A DNA stretch of 32,000 nt from positions 1-32,000 of the forward strand of contig JACPVC010000226.1 in NCBI GenBank assembly GCA_016191955.1, in the 5' to 3' direction. The position numbers and the translations under genes are program-made. Source of the stretch: Chloroflexota bacterium (lineage in GTDB: Bacteria; Chloroflexota; Anaerolineae; Anaerolineales; Villigracilaceae). How positions within the stretch are numbered: position 1 is the stretch's first letter; each line of letters begins with the position of its first letter. The notes beneath the pieces were generated by a model. The model saw only the letters and a program-made list of their open reading frames with translations, ran no database searches and was not told the origin of the DNA. Positions 1 to 7,309 of this stretch are shown in pieces.

Positions 1-1431
1 AATCGGCTCCAACACGCCCGGCACCAAACCCGGGAATGCGGCGCGGATCTTTTCATCCACATCTGGCGTAATGAGCGGGGCTATATTGTTTGTCATCACT
101 TCCTTGGCCTTCTTCATTGCCTTGGCTTGCGTATCCGTGGCACCTTTCTTTTCCCAGATGGTGCGTGCATCCCGGTCGGCGATCTTGGTCATGACCGCTT
201 CGGTCTTCATTCGACCGACAGTATGTTTTGCTGTAATAAACGAACCGCCGGGACCAATTTCCTTGATGAGGTTGATGCCCAAATCATCATCGCTTAAGCT
301 GACACCGCGTTTCATGCGTTTCATCATCTGCGCGATCTCATCGTCGATGACCGCTTTGGCAAAGTCGAAGGTTTTGAGCGCGTCGATCAAGCCGCCGATG
401 TTGAACATGTCCATGCCGCCGAGCAGACCGGCAATGCCAGACATGCCCGTCTCATACCCAGCCTGCGCATCGTTGATCTTGGAGTTGGTGAGACCGACAT
501 AACCGCCTGCGGGTACATTGTAGAAACGAGCCATTTGCGCAAACGCCATGTGCAGCATACCACATTCAATCGCGCCGGAGGTATAGGCGCCGGAACGCAT
601 GTCTGCCACAGTCCCAAGCGTGGCGTAAATGGTCGGCGTGCCTTCCTTCGTCATTTGCATCAGCATCAGCCCAGCCAAAAATTCGGCATTGCCCTGTGCC
701 AGCGTTCCAGCAATAGACATGGGCGACGTGAGACCCGCATTCGGCACGATAGTCGGGTAAACGGGCAAGCCTTGTTTCGCAAAATACATCACGTTCTCGG
801 TCGAGAGATTATCCATCGTCAGCGGCGACACGATTGGGCAATAATGATGCGTCAGAAACGGATGCGCCTTGTACGCCTCCTCCCCGCCCGCCACGATGTA
901 CGCCAACTCCATGATGCTGAGCGTGTCCTTCATGTTGGTGGTGGTGACACGGATCGGTTTAAGACAATACTTGATGGATGGATACAGGCGCGAGATTGTG
1001 AATTGATCCGCGGGCGCGTCATCCGCCAGAGTGGAAATGGAGAAGATGTCGTAACCGGGCAATTCGTTGATGAGGTGCGCGATCTGCGCGATGTCGCGGG
1101 ACTCGGCGCGTCTTTCCTTGCCGGTGGCTGGATCGATGATATCGGGCGCTGAACTCGCTGTGACAATGACCGGGCTATCCTGCGGGATCGTCTTATCGAA
1201 TTTCGGGTCGCGCGCGTGAAAGGTAAAGGACGGCGGAACCAGCTTGCGATATTTTTCGACGACGGCACGCGGGAATTTGACGCGCTCTTCCTCCACGCTG
1301 CACCCATGTGCCTTGAACAACTCGCGTGCAGGTTCGTAGCGAACCTTCAACCCAACCTCTTCAAGAATCTCTAAAGAGGCATCGTGAATTCTCTCGACCT
1401 GTTCCTGTGTAAGCAAAGCAGCAAATGACAT
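1..1431 (-). CDS. MttB-family (trimethylamine/betaine-type) corrinoid methyltransferase, 3' end beyond window
   Basis: The frame is open for 477 codons from ATG at 1431 to the window edge. An AAGGATG ribosome site lies about eight bases upstream of the start. The translation begins MSFAALLTQEQVERIHDASL and contains the family-typical stretch GYVGLTNSKINDAQAGYETG followed by a Gly-rich segment. MttB-family (COG5598) proteins are TIM-barrel enzymes that move a methyl group from a quaternary or tertiary amine to a corrinoid protein; members are usually about 470-500 residues, so this copy is nearly complete. No in-frame TAG was met, so it belongs with the non-pyrrolysine members such as the glycine betaine methyltransferase MtgB, rather than with true trimethylamine MttB. 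No corrinoid protein (MttC) is visible in the window. It is the last visible gene of the leftward set behind DeoR, a flavoprotein dehydrogenase and PfkB, which supports a role in methylated-amine use. The substrate is inferred only. Confidence 0.85.
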   Translation of the reverse strand, partial: MSFAALLTQEQVERIHDASLEILEEVGLKVRYEPARELFKAHGCSVEEERVKFPRAVVEKYRKLVPPSFTFHARDPKFDKTIPQDSPVIVTASSAPDIIDPATGKERRAESRDIAQIAHLINELPGYDIFSISTLADDAPADQFTISRLYPSIKYCLKPIRVTTTNMKDTLSIMELAYIVAGGEEAYKAHPFLTHHYCPIVSPLTMDNLSTENVMYFAKQGLPVYPTIVPNAGLTSPMSIAGTLAQGNAEFLAGLMLMQMTKEGTPTIYATLGTVADMRSGAYTSGAIECGMLHMAFAQMARFYNVPAGGYVGLTNSKINDAQAGYETGMSGIAGLLGGMDMFNIGGLIDALKTFDFAKAVIDDEIAQMMKRMKRGVSLSDDDLGINLIKEIGPGGSFITAKHTVGRMKTEAVMTKIADRDARTIWEKKGATDTQAKAMKKAKEVMTNNIAPLITPDVDEKIRAAFPGLVPGVLEPI

Positions 1432-1479
1432 GGTTCACATCCTTGTATGAATAAATTATTCGACCAACGTCTCGATCGC

Positions 1480-1503
1480 TCCTGCGCCGTCCCCGGCGCA
1501 GGA
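1480..1503. repeat. 9-bp perfect inverted repeat between PfkB and MttB genes
   Basis: The arms tcctgcgcc (1480-1488) and ggcgcagga (1495-1503) can form a hairpin with a six-base loop. No T-run follows on either strand, so it is more likely one of the many palindromic repeats of this region than a terminator. The rest of the 125-base gap shows no gene. Confidence 0.6.
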
Positions 1504-1556
1504 TTCGCCGCCAAGACTTGTCCTGAGTTCATTGAAGAATGACGGCTTGAGCGTAA

Positions 1557-2654
1557 TTATTCAACCATCGATCTTTTGATCTTTCTGCGTTCCACTTTCT
1601 TCTTCGGCAGGATCTTCTGCGCCAGCTTCTGACTTTCCTTCACGAGCGGGTTATTCATCAAGGGGCTGTTCGGCGGCAGGGTCAATAGCTTGCGAATGGT
1701 ACGGAATCGGTCGCCGCGGTAGACCATGCGCTCGATACGCACCATGCGAGCCAATCCCTTGATCTCAGAGACGGGGAACATTTCCAACCCCGAACGAGTA
1801 ACCTTTAGCGATGCCGCCGCAATCGCAAACCGGACGGTCTCTTCCAAACTCCAGCCGTTCAAATAGCCGTACACAAAGCCGGATGAAAATGTTGCACCTG
1901 CTCCAGATGCATCCACGGCTTTGACTTTCGGCGCATATGCGCGAATGATCTCATCGCCCTGCACCGCCATACAACCCTGACTCGCCATGGTGATGATGGC
2001 GGTCTTTATGCCGGAATTGATCAATTTGCGCGCGACGCCCAACATGGCTTGTTTCTTGCCAAGCTGTGCAGCATCGGTCACTGCCTGACAGACTGTTACA
2101 AGCCCGGAATATTTCCTGAGCAGGTCCGGGTGTTGGTGTCCATGCTCAAAGTTAAGAAAAACAGGCACGTTATGACGCCGAGCTTCGTTCATGGCGCGCA
2201 GAATGTGCGTGTCGCCGTCGTACCAATCCACATACAGCAGTTTTGCGTTTTTAATCAACGACAGACTTGCCGTGTCCAATGTGTTGAGGATTTCCTCGGA
2301 GCGCTGCCAGAAGTAAGTACGCGCGCCCTTTTTATCAGACACGTTCACTTCCAGCGGCGTTTTGTATTTTTTTGTAAAGCGCACGTTGCCCTGTACGCCC
2401 ATACCTTTCAGCGTATCAGAGACATGATGCCCGAGCAGGTCATCGCCCACTGCCGTACCGATCATACCGGAAGGGACGCCCCACTGGCTCAAATTACAGG
2501 CAATGATCGCCGCATCGTCATAGACATATTCACTGACCTGATGCACGACCGCGCCCGTATTGAGCTTGGGCAATTTATCCAGCGACATGATGTACACCGG
2601 GGTCAACATGCCATAGCCGACGTAGGAGGGGTTGGTTGATTTCCGATTTGCCAT
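1557..2654 (-). CDS. PfkB/ribokinase-like protein with degraded active-site motifs
   Basis: This 365-residue protein has a PfkB (ribokinase) fold pattern: an N-terminal strand YVGYGMLTP, a GMIGTAVGDDLLG segment near residues 63-75, and the C-terminal signature region DASGAGATFSSG at residues 248-259. In active PfkB kinases the signature reads D-T-x-G-A-G-D and its last Asp is the catalytic base; here that residue is Ala254. The N-terminal signature (normally GG-x(3)-N) is also altered, to VYDDAAIIACN. PfkB enzymes phosphorylate sugars or nucleosides, but this copy may be an impaired kinase, a sensor or a binding protein. It has a basic C-terminal tail (KKKVERRKIKRS). It lies between a dehydrogenase and an MttB-type methyltransferase on the same strand. 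No strong ribosome site precedes the ATG, but residues before the next Met belong to the first strand, so this start is kept. Confidence 0.8.
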   Translation of the reverse strand: MANRKSTNPSYVGYGMLTPVYIMSLDKLPKLNTGAVVHQVSEYVYDDAAIIACNLSQWGVPSGMIGTAVGDDLLGHHVSDTLKGMGVQGNVRFTKKYKTPLEVNVSDKKGARTYFWQRSEEILNTLDTASLSLIKNAKLLYVDWYDGDTHILRAMNEARRHNVPVFLNFEHGHQHPDLLRKYSGLVTVCQAVTDAAQLGKKQAMLGVARKLINSGIKTAIITMASQGCMAVQGDEIIRAYAPKVKAVDASGAGATFSSGFVYGYLNGWSLEETVRFAIAAASLKVTRSGLEMFPVSEIKGLARMVRIERMVYRGDRFRTIRKLLTLPPNSPLMNNPLVKESQKLAQKILPKKKVERRKIKRSMVE

Positions 2655-2664
2655 AAAAGATTAA

Positions 2665-2731
2665 ACACAAAGGGCACGAAGCACACAAAGGTTAAGACCT
2701 TTGTACTGCACTTCCTTCGTGCCCTTTGTGT
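2665..2731. repeat. 17-bp perfect inverted repeat element
   Basis: Arms acacaaagggcacgaag (2665-2681) and its exact complement (2715-2731) surround an inner hairpin caaaggt/acctttg (2686-2703). It fills most of the gap between the flavoprotein and PfkB genes. It is an intergenic palindromic repeat; its outer arm also comes within about ten bases of the PfkB start. Confidence 0.8.
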
Positions 2732-2752
2732 CCTTCGTGGTTAAAAAAGTTT

Positions 2753-5182
2753 TCACGCTCTAAGCTTCTCACCTTTCGGGTCATATAGTACTGACGCAGT
2801 CACTTCCGCCTCACGATTGCCCTCAATAAGTTCAACCGTAAAGCGATTCCCTTTCACAGCCAACTCCGTGGGCAGGAAGGCGTACAGGATGTTCTTCTTT
2901 ACGGTAAAGCCGTAGCCGCCGCTTCTTACGCGGGTGATGACTTTTCCATCGTGATGGACCGCCTCGCCGCCATAAATCTGGACGAACTCCTCGGTGTCGG
3001 TCAACACCAATGTGCAGAGTCTGCGCTTCACACCCTCCGCCTTTTGCTTCACCAGCGCTTCCTTGCCGATGAAATCGCCCTTGTTCAAGTCTACGCAGAA
3101 ACCGAGACCAGCTTCGTACGGCGTGACGGTTGGAGTGATGTCCACAGTGAAATATTTGAAGCCTTTTTCAAGGCGCAGCGGATCGAGCACCTTGTACCCG
3201 CCGAGTTCCATGCCGAATTCCCTGCCCGCTTCGATCAGCATGTCCCACACCATCGTAGCGCGGTTATTGGAAATGTACAACTCCCAGCCCAACTCGCCCG
3301 CATAGCTCACGCGTTGCGCCAACACTTTCACGCCATTGATGACAATAGGTTTAGTCATCAAATACGGATGTCCTTCATTCGAGACATCGCTGCTGGTGAT
3401 CTTCTTCAACACATCGCGCGCCTTCGGTCCCCACAAAGCGAGACAAGCCTGTTCCTGCGTAATATCACGAATAGACACTTCACCGTCTTTTTCGTCTACA
3501 TGCATCAAAATCCGCGCATGGTCATTAGCGATGAAACCTGAGCCGGTTATGACCCAGAAATAATCCTCGCCCAAACGCGTGACGGTCAAATCGGATTCGA
3601 TGCCGCCGCGTTTATTCAAGAATTGGGTGTAGACAGCGCTTCCAATCGGCTTGTCGATATTGCTTGATGTCAATCTTTGCAACAAGGGCAATGCACCCGG
3701 TCCCTTAACTTCGATCTTGCCAAAGGAAGTCAGGTCATACAACGCCACACGCTCACGGGTAGCGATATGTTCAACGCGCATACGCTCGAAGAATGGCGGC
3801 TTGGTCCACCCCCACTGACGCTGGTCTTCACCCATCCGACGCCATTCTTTGTCAGGCTCAAAGTAATTCACGCGCTCCCAACCGAACTTTTCGCCGAAGA
3901 CTGCGCCGTTCTCCATCAAACGATAATGCACCGGGCTGGTGCGATGCGGACGCGCCGTCTCATGCTCATCATGCGGGAAGCGCAAGCGATAGTAATACTT
4001 CACACTTTCCATCGTGCGTTCCGCCGCGTATTTGAAATCAGAGTAATAATTTCCAAACCGTGTGGCGCGATAGCCATACATATCCATTGGCGCTTCACCG
4101 TCGATGATCCACTCTGCGATCAACTTGCCCATGCCGCCCGCTCCACCATAACCGTTGAGCGACATGCCCGCCATCATCCAGAAGCCTTTCACGCCGGGCA
4201 TCGGTCCAAGCAGAGGTTGGCAGTCTGGCGTATACGCGCCGGGATGACGAACCAAGGTGATGATGCCTGCCTGATCCAAAAACGGCAACCGTCGAATCGC
4301 GCCTTCAAGCAGCATTTCAAATTGATCAAAGTCACCGGGGAAAGATTTGCTGCCATGTTCCCACGGCGTGCCATCGATCCAGCGCGGAAGCGGCTTCGGC
4401 TCATATCCGCCGATGACAAGCCCGCCCTGCTCCTGCCGCATATAAACCAAATTATCCGGATCGCGCAAACATGGCGTAGTCGTATCGAACTCATGACCCG
4501 GCACAGCACGCAACGCAATATGTTGATGATCGACTGGAGTCGTTGGGACGTGCAGACCTGCCATGGCGGCGATACGCGGCGCCCACATCCCCGCCGCGTT
4601 GATGATGATCTCGCATCGTATCTCGCCCTTATCTGTTACGACCGCCTCGACCTCTCCCTTCGCTGACACTTTGATTCCAGTCACGCGCGTGTTGGTATAA
4701 ACTTCCACACCCAATTGTTTGGCAAAATTCGCCATGGAGGTTGTCGTGGTATAGGGGTCAAGCTGACCGTCACGCGGAAGGTAAATGCCGCCATACAAAT
4801 TCTCTTTGGAGATCTGAGGCATATGCTTTACCGCCTCATCGGGACCAATTACTTCACAGTCCAATCCTAATGCTTTGGCGCGGCTGACGCTGCGTTCCAT
4901 TTCAAGCAATTGTTCTTTGCTGGATGCCACACGCAAACTACCAACATGGTCGAACAGACCCAACTCGCTGTACTGCTCCACACTGTACATGCGGAAGCGT
5001 AACATGGCTTGCGAGGTGGCGAACTGTGTCACCAACCCCGCCGCGTGCGAAGACTCGCCACTGGCGATCTCACCTTTTTCGATAATGACCACATCCTTGC
5101 GCCCGTTCTTCGCAAGATGATAAGCAACCTGTGCTCCATAGATCCCGCCGCCAATGACTACGATCTCTGCTTGAGTCTTCAT
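2753..5182 (-). CDS. FAD-dependent dimethylglycine/sarcosine dehydrogenase-like protein with GcvT domains (paralog 1)
   Basis: This 809-residue protein has an N-terminal FAD/Rossmann motif (VVIGGGIYGAQVAYHL, residues 8-23), a DAO-type oxidoreductase domain to about residue 370, an FAO-type middle segment, and a folate-binding GcvT domain plus C-terminal barrel from about 430 to the end. That is the architecture of dimethylglycine and sarcosine dehydrogenases, which oxidatively demethylate N-methyl amines and pass the C1 unit to tetrahydrofolate. His46 (context SSHAAG) aligns with the His that binds FAD covalently in dimethylglycine dehydrogenase, although the usual STWH is SSH here. A GGAG ribosome site lies about seven bases before the ATG. 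It is downstream of the DeoR gene, in the same direction. A second, divergent copy lies at 7310-9742. The exact substrate (dimethylglycine, sarcosine or another N-methyl amine) is unknown. Confidence 0.88.
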   Translation of the reverse strand: MKTQAEIVVIGGGIYGAQVAYHLAKNGRKDVVIIEKGEIASGESSHAAGLVTQFATSQAMLRFRMYSVEQYSELGLFDHVGSLRVASSKEQLLEMERSVSRAKALGLDCEVIGPDEAVKHMPQISKENLYGGIYLPRDGQLDPYTTTTSMANFAKQLGVEVYTNTRVTGIKVSAKGEVEAVVTDKGEIRCEIIINAAGMWAPRIAAMAGLHVPTTPVDHQHIALRAVPGHEFDTTTPCLRDPDNLVYMRQEQGGLVIGGYEPKPLPRWIDGTPWEHGSKSFPGDFDQFEMLLEGAIRRLPFLDQAGIITLVRHPGAYTPDCQPLLGPMPGVKGFWMMAGMSLNGYGGAGGMGKLIAEWIIDGEAPMDMYGYRATRFGNYYSDFKYAAERTMESVKYYYRLRFPHDEHETARPHRTSPVHYRLMENGAVFGEKFGWERVNYFEPDKEWRRMGEDQRQWGWTKPPFFERMRVEHIATRERVALYDLTSFGKIEVKGPGALPLLQRLTSSNIDKPIGSAVYTQFLNKRGGIESDLTVTRLGEDYFWVITGSGFIANDHARILMHVDEKDGEVSIRDITQEQACLALWGPKARDVLKKITSSDVSNEGHPYLMTKPIVINGVKVLAQRVSYAGELGWELYISNNRATMVWDMLIEAGREFGMELGGYKVLDPLRLEKGFKYFTVDITPTVTPYEAGLGFCVDLNKGDFIGKEALVKQKAEGVKRRLCTLVLTDTEEFVQIYGGEAVHHDGKVITRVRSGGYGFTVKKNILYAFLPTELAVKGNRFTVELIEGNREAEVTASVLYDPKGEKLRA

Positions 5183-5251
5183 GTTCGCTCCGCAAATTGG
5201 TTTAAATAACTCACCTTAGTTCATAAAGGCTTTTTTACTCGCAACCTCATG

Positions 5252-5331
5252 TAGGTCACGCTATGTGCCCGTTGGGTATTTAGCGTGACTTCTATTCGAC
5301 ATAACCTGTCACGTTGAAAACGTGACCTACG
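5252..5331. repeat. tandem-hairpin palindromic repeat between DeoR and dehydrogenase genes
   Basis: Outer arms gtaggtcacg (5252-5261) and cgtgacctac (5322-5331) enclose two hairpins: gtcacgct/agcgtgac (5256-5263 with 5283-5290) and gtcacgtt/aacgtgac (5309-5316 with 5320-5327). A T5 run follows the right arm on the plus strand. The surrounding 254-base gap (5183-5436) holds no gene. It may act as a transcription terminator or attenuator, or be an inert repeat. Confidence 0.7.
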
Positions 5332-5436
5332 TTTTTCACTCCAAACAGGCACTTAAGAGAAACTCTCTTTTACGCAGATTATCACGCATAACACGACGGC
5401 CAGAAACCGCCTTTGAGCAGGAGTGCATAAGGTTTA

Positions 5437-6225
5437 TCACACAGTAATTTCTTGCGCGATCAGGGTCTCGACGGAATGCGCGGCGAGTTCCTTTTTGGCT
5501 GTCCTATCGAAACCTTCATCGGTTACAAAGGTATCCACTTCATCGATGTTGGCTACATGGAAGTTCGACACCGCCCCCCACTTGCTGCGATCCGCCGCCA
5601 CGATGACCTGTCCCTTCGTGCGGTCGATCATACGGCGAACCACTTCGGCTTCGTCGTTGGTTGGCACGGTGCAACCGTGTTTTAGTGAGATTCCATCCAC
5701 GCCTAGGATCAGCTTATTGGCGAAGACCAGGTTCAAATTGTCCAGCGCGAAGCGACCGGCGAGAGAGTTGGAACGGCTTTGGAATTCGCCCCCAGTCAAA
5801 TAGTAGTGAAAGCCCGGCTCGCCGAGTTCTATCGCCGCGTTCACATTATTGGTAAAGACTGTAATGCGCGCATCACGCCGTATGTGTTTGAGTACTTGTG
5901 TAGCTGTTGTGCCGCTGTTGACAAAAACAATGTCGCCATCTTCAATGAGGGATGCCGCGAGTTGACCGATCAGCTTTTTTTCTTCGGGGTGATATTGCGC
6001 GCGTTGTTGATATTCCTGTTCAAAGATCACGCGTTGATTCAAGATCGCGCCCCCGTGCGTGCGTTCAAGGATCCCCTTTTGTTCAAGCCATTCCAGGTCG
6101 CGGCGAACGGTAGCTTCAGATGCCTCAAGCAAGTCCATCAAATCGGCTGTGCGCGCGATCTGATGAATGGCAAGAAACTCCTGAATCTTCTCTCTTCGCT
6201 GGGCTGGAATGAGGGGTTTACCCAT
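5437..6225 (-). CDS. DeoR-family transcriptional regulator
   Basis: This 262-residue protein starts at ATG 6225 (MGKPLIPAQRREKIQEFL). The N-terminal winged helix-turn-helix is typical of DeoR (ATVRRDLEWLEQKGILERTHGGA, about residues 38-60, quoted in part). The C-terminal sensor domain has the phosphosugar-binding pattern NSGTTATQ and ILGVDGIS. DeoR regulators usually repress sugar or polyol catabolic genes and respond to a sugar phosphate. A frame extension to a TTG at 6261 is rejected because that segment contains the promoter itself. A TATAAT box ends seven bases before the ATG, so the mRNA is probably leaderless. The gene sits at the centre of the divergent catabolic cluster and is the obvious candidate regulator of both arms. 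Confidence 0.9.
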   Translation of the reverse strand: MGKPLIPAQRREKIQEFLAIHQIARTADLMDLLEASEATVRRDLEWLEQKGILERTHGGAILNQRVIFEQEYQQRAQYHPEEKKLIGQLAASLIEDGDIVFVNSGTTATQVLKHIRRDARITVFTNNVNAAIELGEPGFHYYLTGGEFQSRSNSLAGRFALDNLNLVFANKLILGVDGISLKHGCTVPTNDEAEVVRRMIDRTKGQVIVAADRSKWGAVSNFHVANIDEVDTFVTDEGFDRTAKKELAAHSVETLIAQEITV

Positions 6226-6232
6226 CTGACGG

Positions 6233-6261
6233 ATTATATAAGAATCTGAAGGAATTTGCAA
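6233..6261 (-). promoter_or_regulatory. promoter for DeoR gene (leaderless)
   Basis: On the minus strand TTGCAA (6261-6256) is followed by a 17-base spacer and a perfect TATAAT (6238-6233). The DeoR ATG begins seven bases further on, about where transcription should start, which implies a leaderless mRNA. Confidence 0.75.
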
Positions 6262-6284
6262 GATTTTGATTTTTTCATTATAAT
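6256..6284 (+). promoter_or_regulatory. promoter for CBS-domain gene, sharing its -35 with the DeoR promoter
   Basis: On the plus strand the same palindromic TTGCAA (6256-6261) is followed by 17 bases and a perfect TATAAT (6279-6284). The two promoters mirror each other about 6258/6259. Transcription would start near 6291, giving a leader of about 124 bases before the CBS ATG at 6415. Confidence 0.7.
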
Positions 6285-6298
6285 CTGATTATTCAGTA

Positions 6299-6391
6299 GA
6301 CCTGACAGGTTTCATCGCGACCCGCCTCAAAAGCAATGCTTGCGAAGCAAAATTTCTCAATTGACCATAACGCATGAAAACCCGTCAGGTC
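6299..6391. repeat. inverted repeat in the CBS gene leader
   Basis: Arms gacctgacaggttt (6299-6312) and aaacccgtcaggtc (6378-6391) pair with one mismatch and extend further with a bulge. It lies in the predicted 5' leader of the CBS gene. I see no known riboswitch pattern in it; it fits the palindromic-repeat landscape of the region. Confidence 0.7.
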
Positions 6392-6414
6392 TTTATTACT
6401 TCTCTGGAGCCTTC

Positions 6415-7224
6415 ATGACGAAGCTCGTAAAAGACTTAATGCATCCCGGCGTGCTCACCTGTAAACCCGATGCAACCCTTGGGCAGGTTGCCACCTTGTT
6501 GGACCAACATCAGGTGCATGCCTTGTTCGTCACCGACCGCGACGGACGTATTGTAGGTGTCATCTCTGATTTCGACCTGATGACCGGCGAGTGGCTTTCC
6601 TCAGACCCTGAAAGTTTGAGCACCATGCGGAAGCTTACCGCCTCAGACATCATGACCAAGCCTGTTGACTCCATCGACGCTTCTACTCCCCTCCCCAAAG
6701 CCGCCGACCTTTTCATCGAGAAAAGCGTTGGGCGGTTTTTAGTTATGGAAAATGAAAAACCGGTCGGCACGATCTCGCTTTCCGATTTTGTAGCCAGCCT
6801 TTCAGAGAAGATCAAAGCCAAACGGGATACGGTCGGTGATGTAATGTCGGATGCAATTTTAGTATGCCGTGGAAAAACATCGGTGCTTTCCGCCGCGCGC
6901 GCCATGACCTCCTCCGGCTGGCGCTCGGTGCTGGTGGTGGATATTCGCGGCAAAGTCCTCGGCGTGGTCAGCGGACACGATTTGATGAGCCTTGTGAAAA
7001 ATGGCGTGGACGAGAAAAAGATCGTCCGCGATGTGATGCATCCCGCGTTGACTGTTGACATCCATGCCAGTTTGCGCCAGGCAGCAGACATGCTGATTCA
7101 GAATCATTATCATCGTTTAGTGGTGGTGGATAAAGAAGATCCCGATGCGTTCCCGCTTGGGGTGATTTCCACGTTTGATATCGTGGCAGAAATGGCAAGA
7201 CCAGATTCAGTTTGGCAAAAATAA
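6415..7224 (+). CDS. protein with four CBS domains
   Basis: This 269-residue protein starts at ATG 6415 (MTKLVKDLMHPGVLTC), with GGAG six bases upstream. An upstream in-frame extension runs through the repeat and is rejected. Four CBS repeats are visible, each beginning with a D-I/L/V-M signature: DLMHPGVLTC (about residue 7), DIMTKPVDSI (about 79), DVMSDAILVC (about 142) and DVMHPALTVD (about 206). Strand patterns such as GRIVGVISDFDL and GKVLGVVSGHDL close the units. Paired CBS domains bind adenosine nucleotides and sense energy state. The protein has no attached enzyme or membrane domain, so it probably acts as a stand-alone regulator. It is the first gene of the rightward arm, about 85 bases before the second dehydrogenase. 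Confidence 0.9.
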   Translation: MTKLVKDLMHPGVLTCKPDATLGQVATLLDQHQVHALFVTDRDGRIVGVISDFDLMTGEWLSSDPESLSTMRKLTASDIMTKPVDSIDASTPLPKAADLFIEKSVGRFLVMENEKPVGTISLSDFVASLSEKIKAKRDTVGDVMSDAILVCRGKTSVLSAARAMTSSGWRSVLVVDIRGKVLGVVSGHDLMSLVKNGVDEKKIVRDVMHPALTVDIHASLRQAADMLIQNHYHRLVVVDKEDPDAFPLGVISTFDIVAEMARPDSVWQK

Positions 7225-7227
7225 CTT

Positions 7228-7292
7228 GACCATGGACCATAGACGATGGATGGTGGAAAACTTCAATGGTCTATCGTCCACGGTCCATCGTC
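7228..7292. repeat. 'accatggacgatagacc'-type inverted repeat
   Basis: Imperfect arms (gaccatggaccatagacgat at 7228-7247 and tggtctatcgtccacggtcc at 7267-7286, continuing to 7292) form a long hairpin between the CBS and dehydrogenase genes. The 12-mer tggtctatcgtc (7267-7278) recurs exactly at 18014-18025 inside a coding sequence. Confidence 0.75.
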
Positions 7293-7309
7293 TTAATTAG
7301 GAGACTTTC

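Noticed and set aside
3677..4666. 329-codon open frame on the plus strand
   Set aside because: It lies wholly opposite the dehydrogenase gene, has no family pattern, and its composition reflects the complementary coding strand.
5355..5369. aagaga-aac-tctctt hairpin as terminator of the DeoR gene
   Set aside because: The stem is only six A/T-rich pairs, and no T-run follows on the minus strand.
6226..6261. TTG start for the DeoR protein
   Set aside because: The added residues are encoded by the -35 to -10 promoter segment, and MGKPLIPAQRREKI is the usual DeoR N-terminus.
6299..6391. Riboswitch in the CBS leader
   Set aside because: The inverted repeat matches the style of the other palindromic elements, and no known aptamer motif was recognised.
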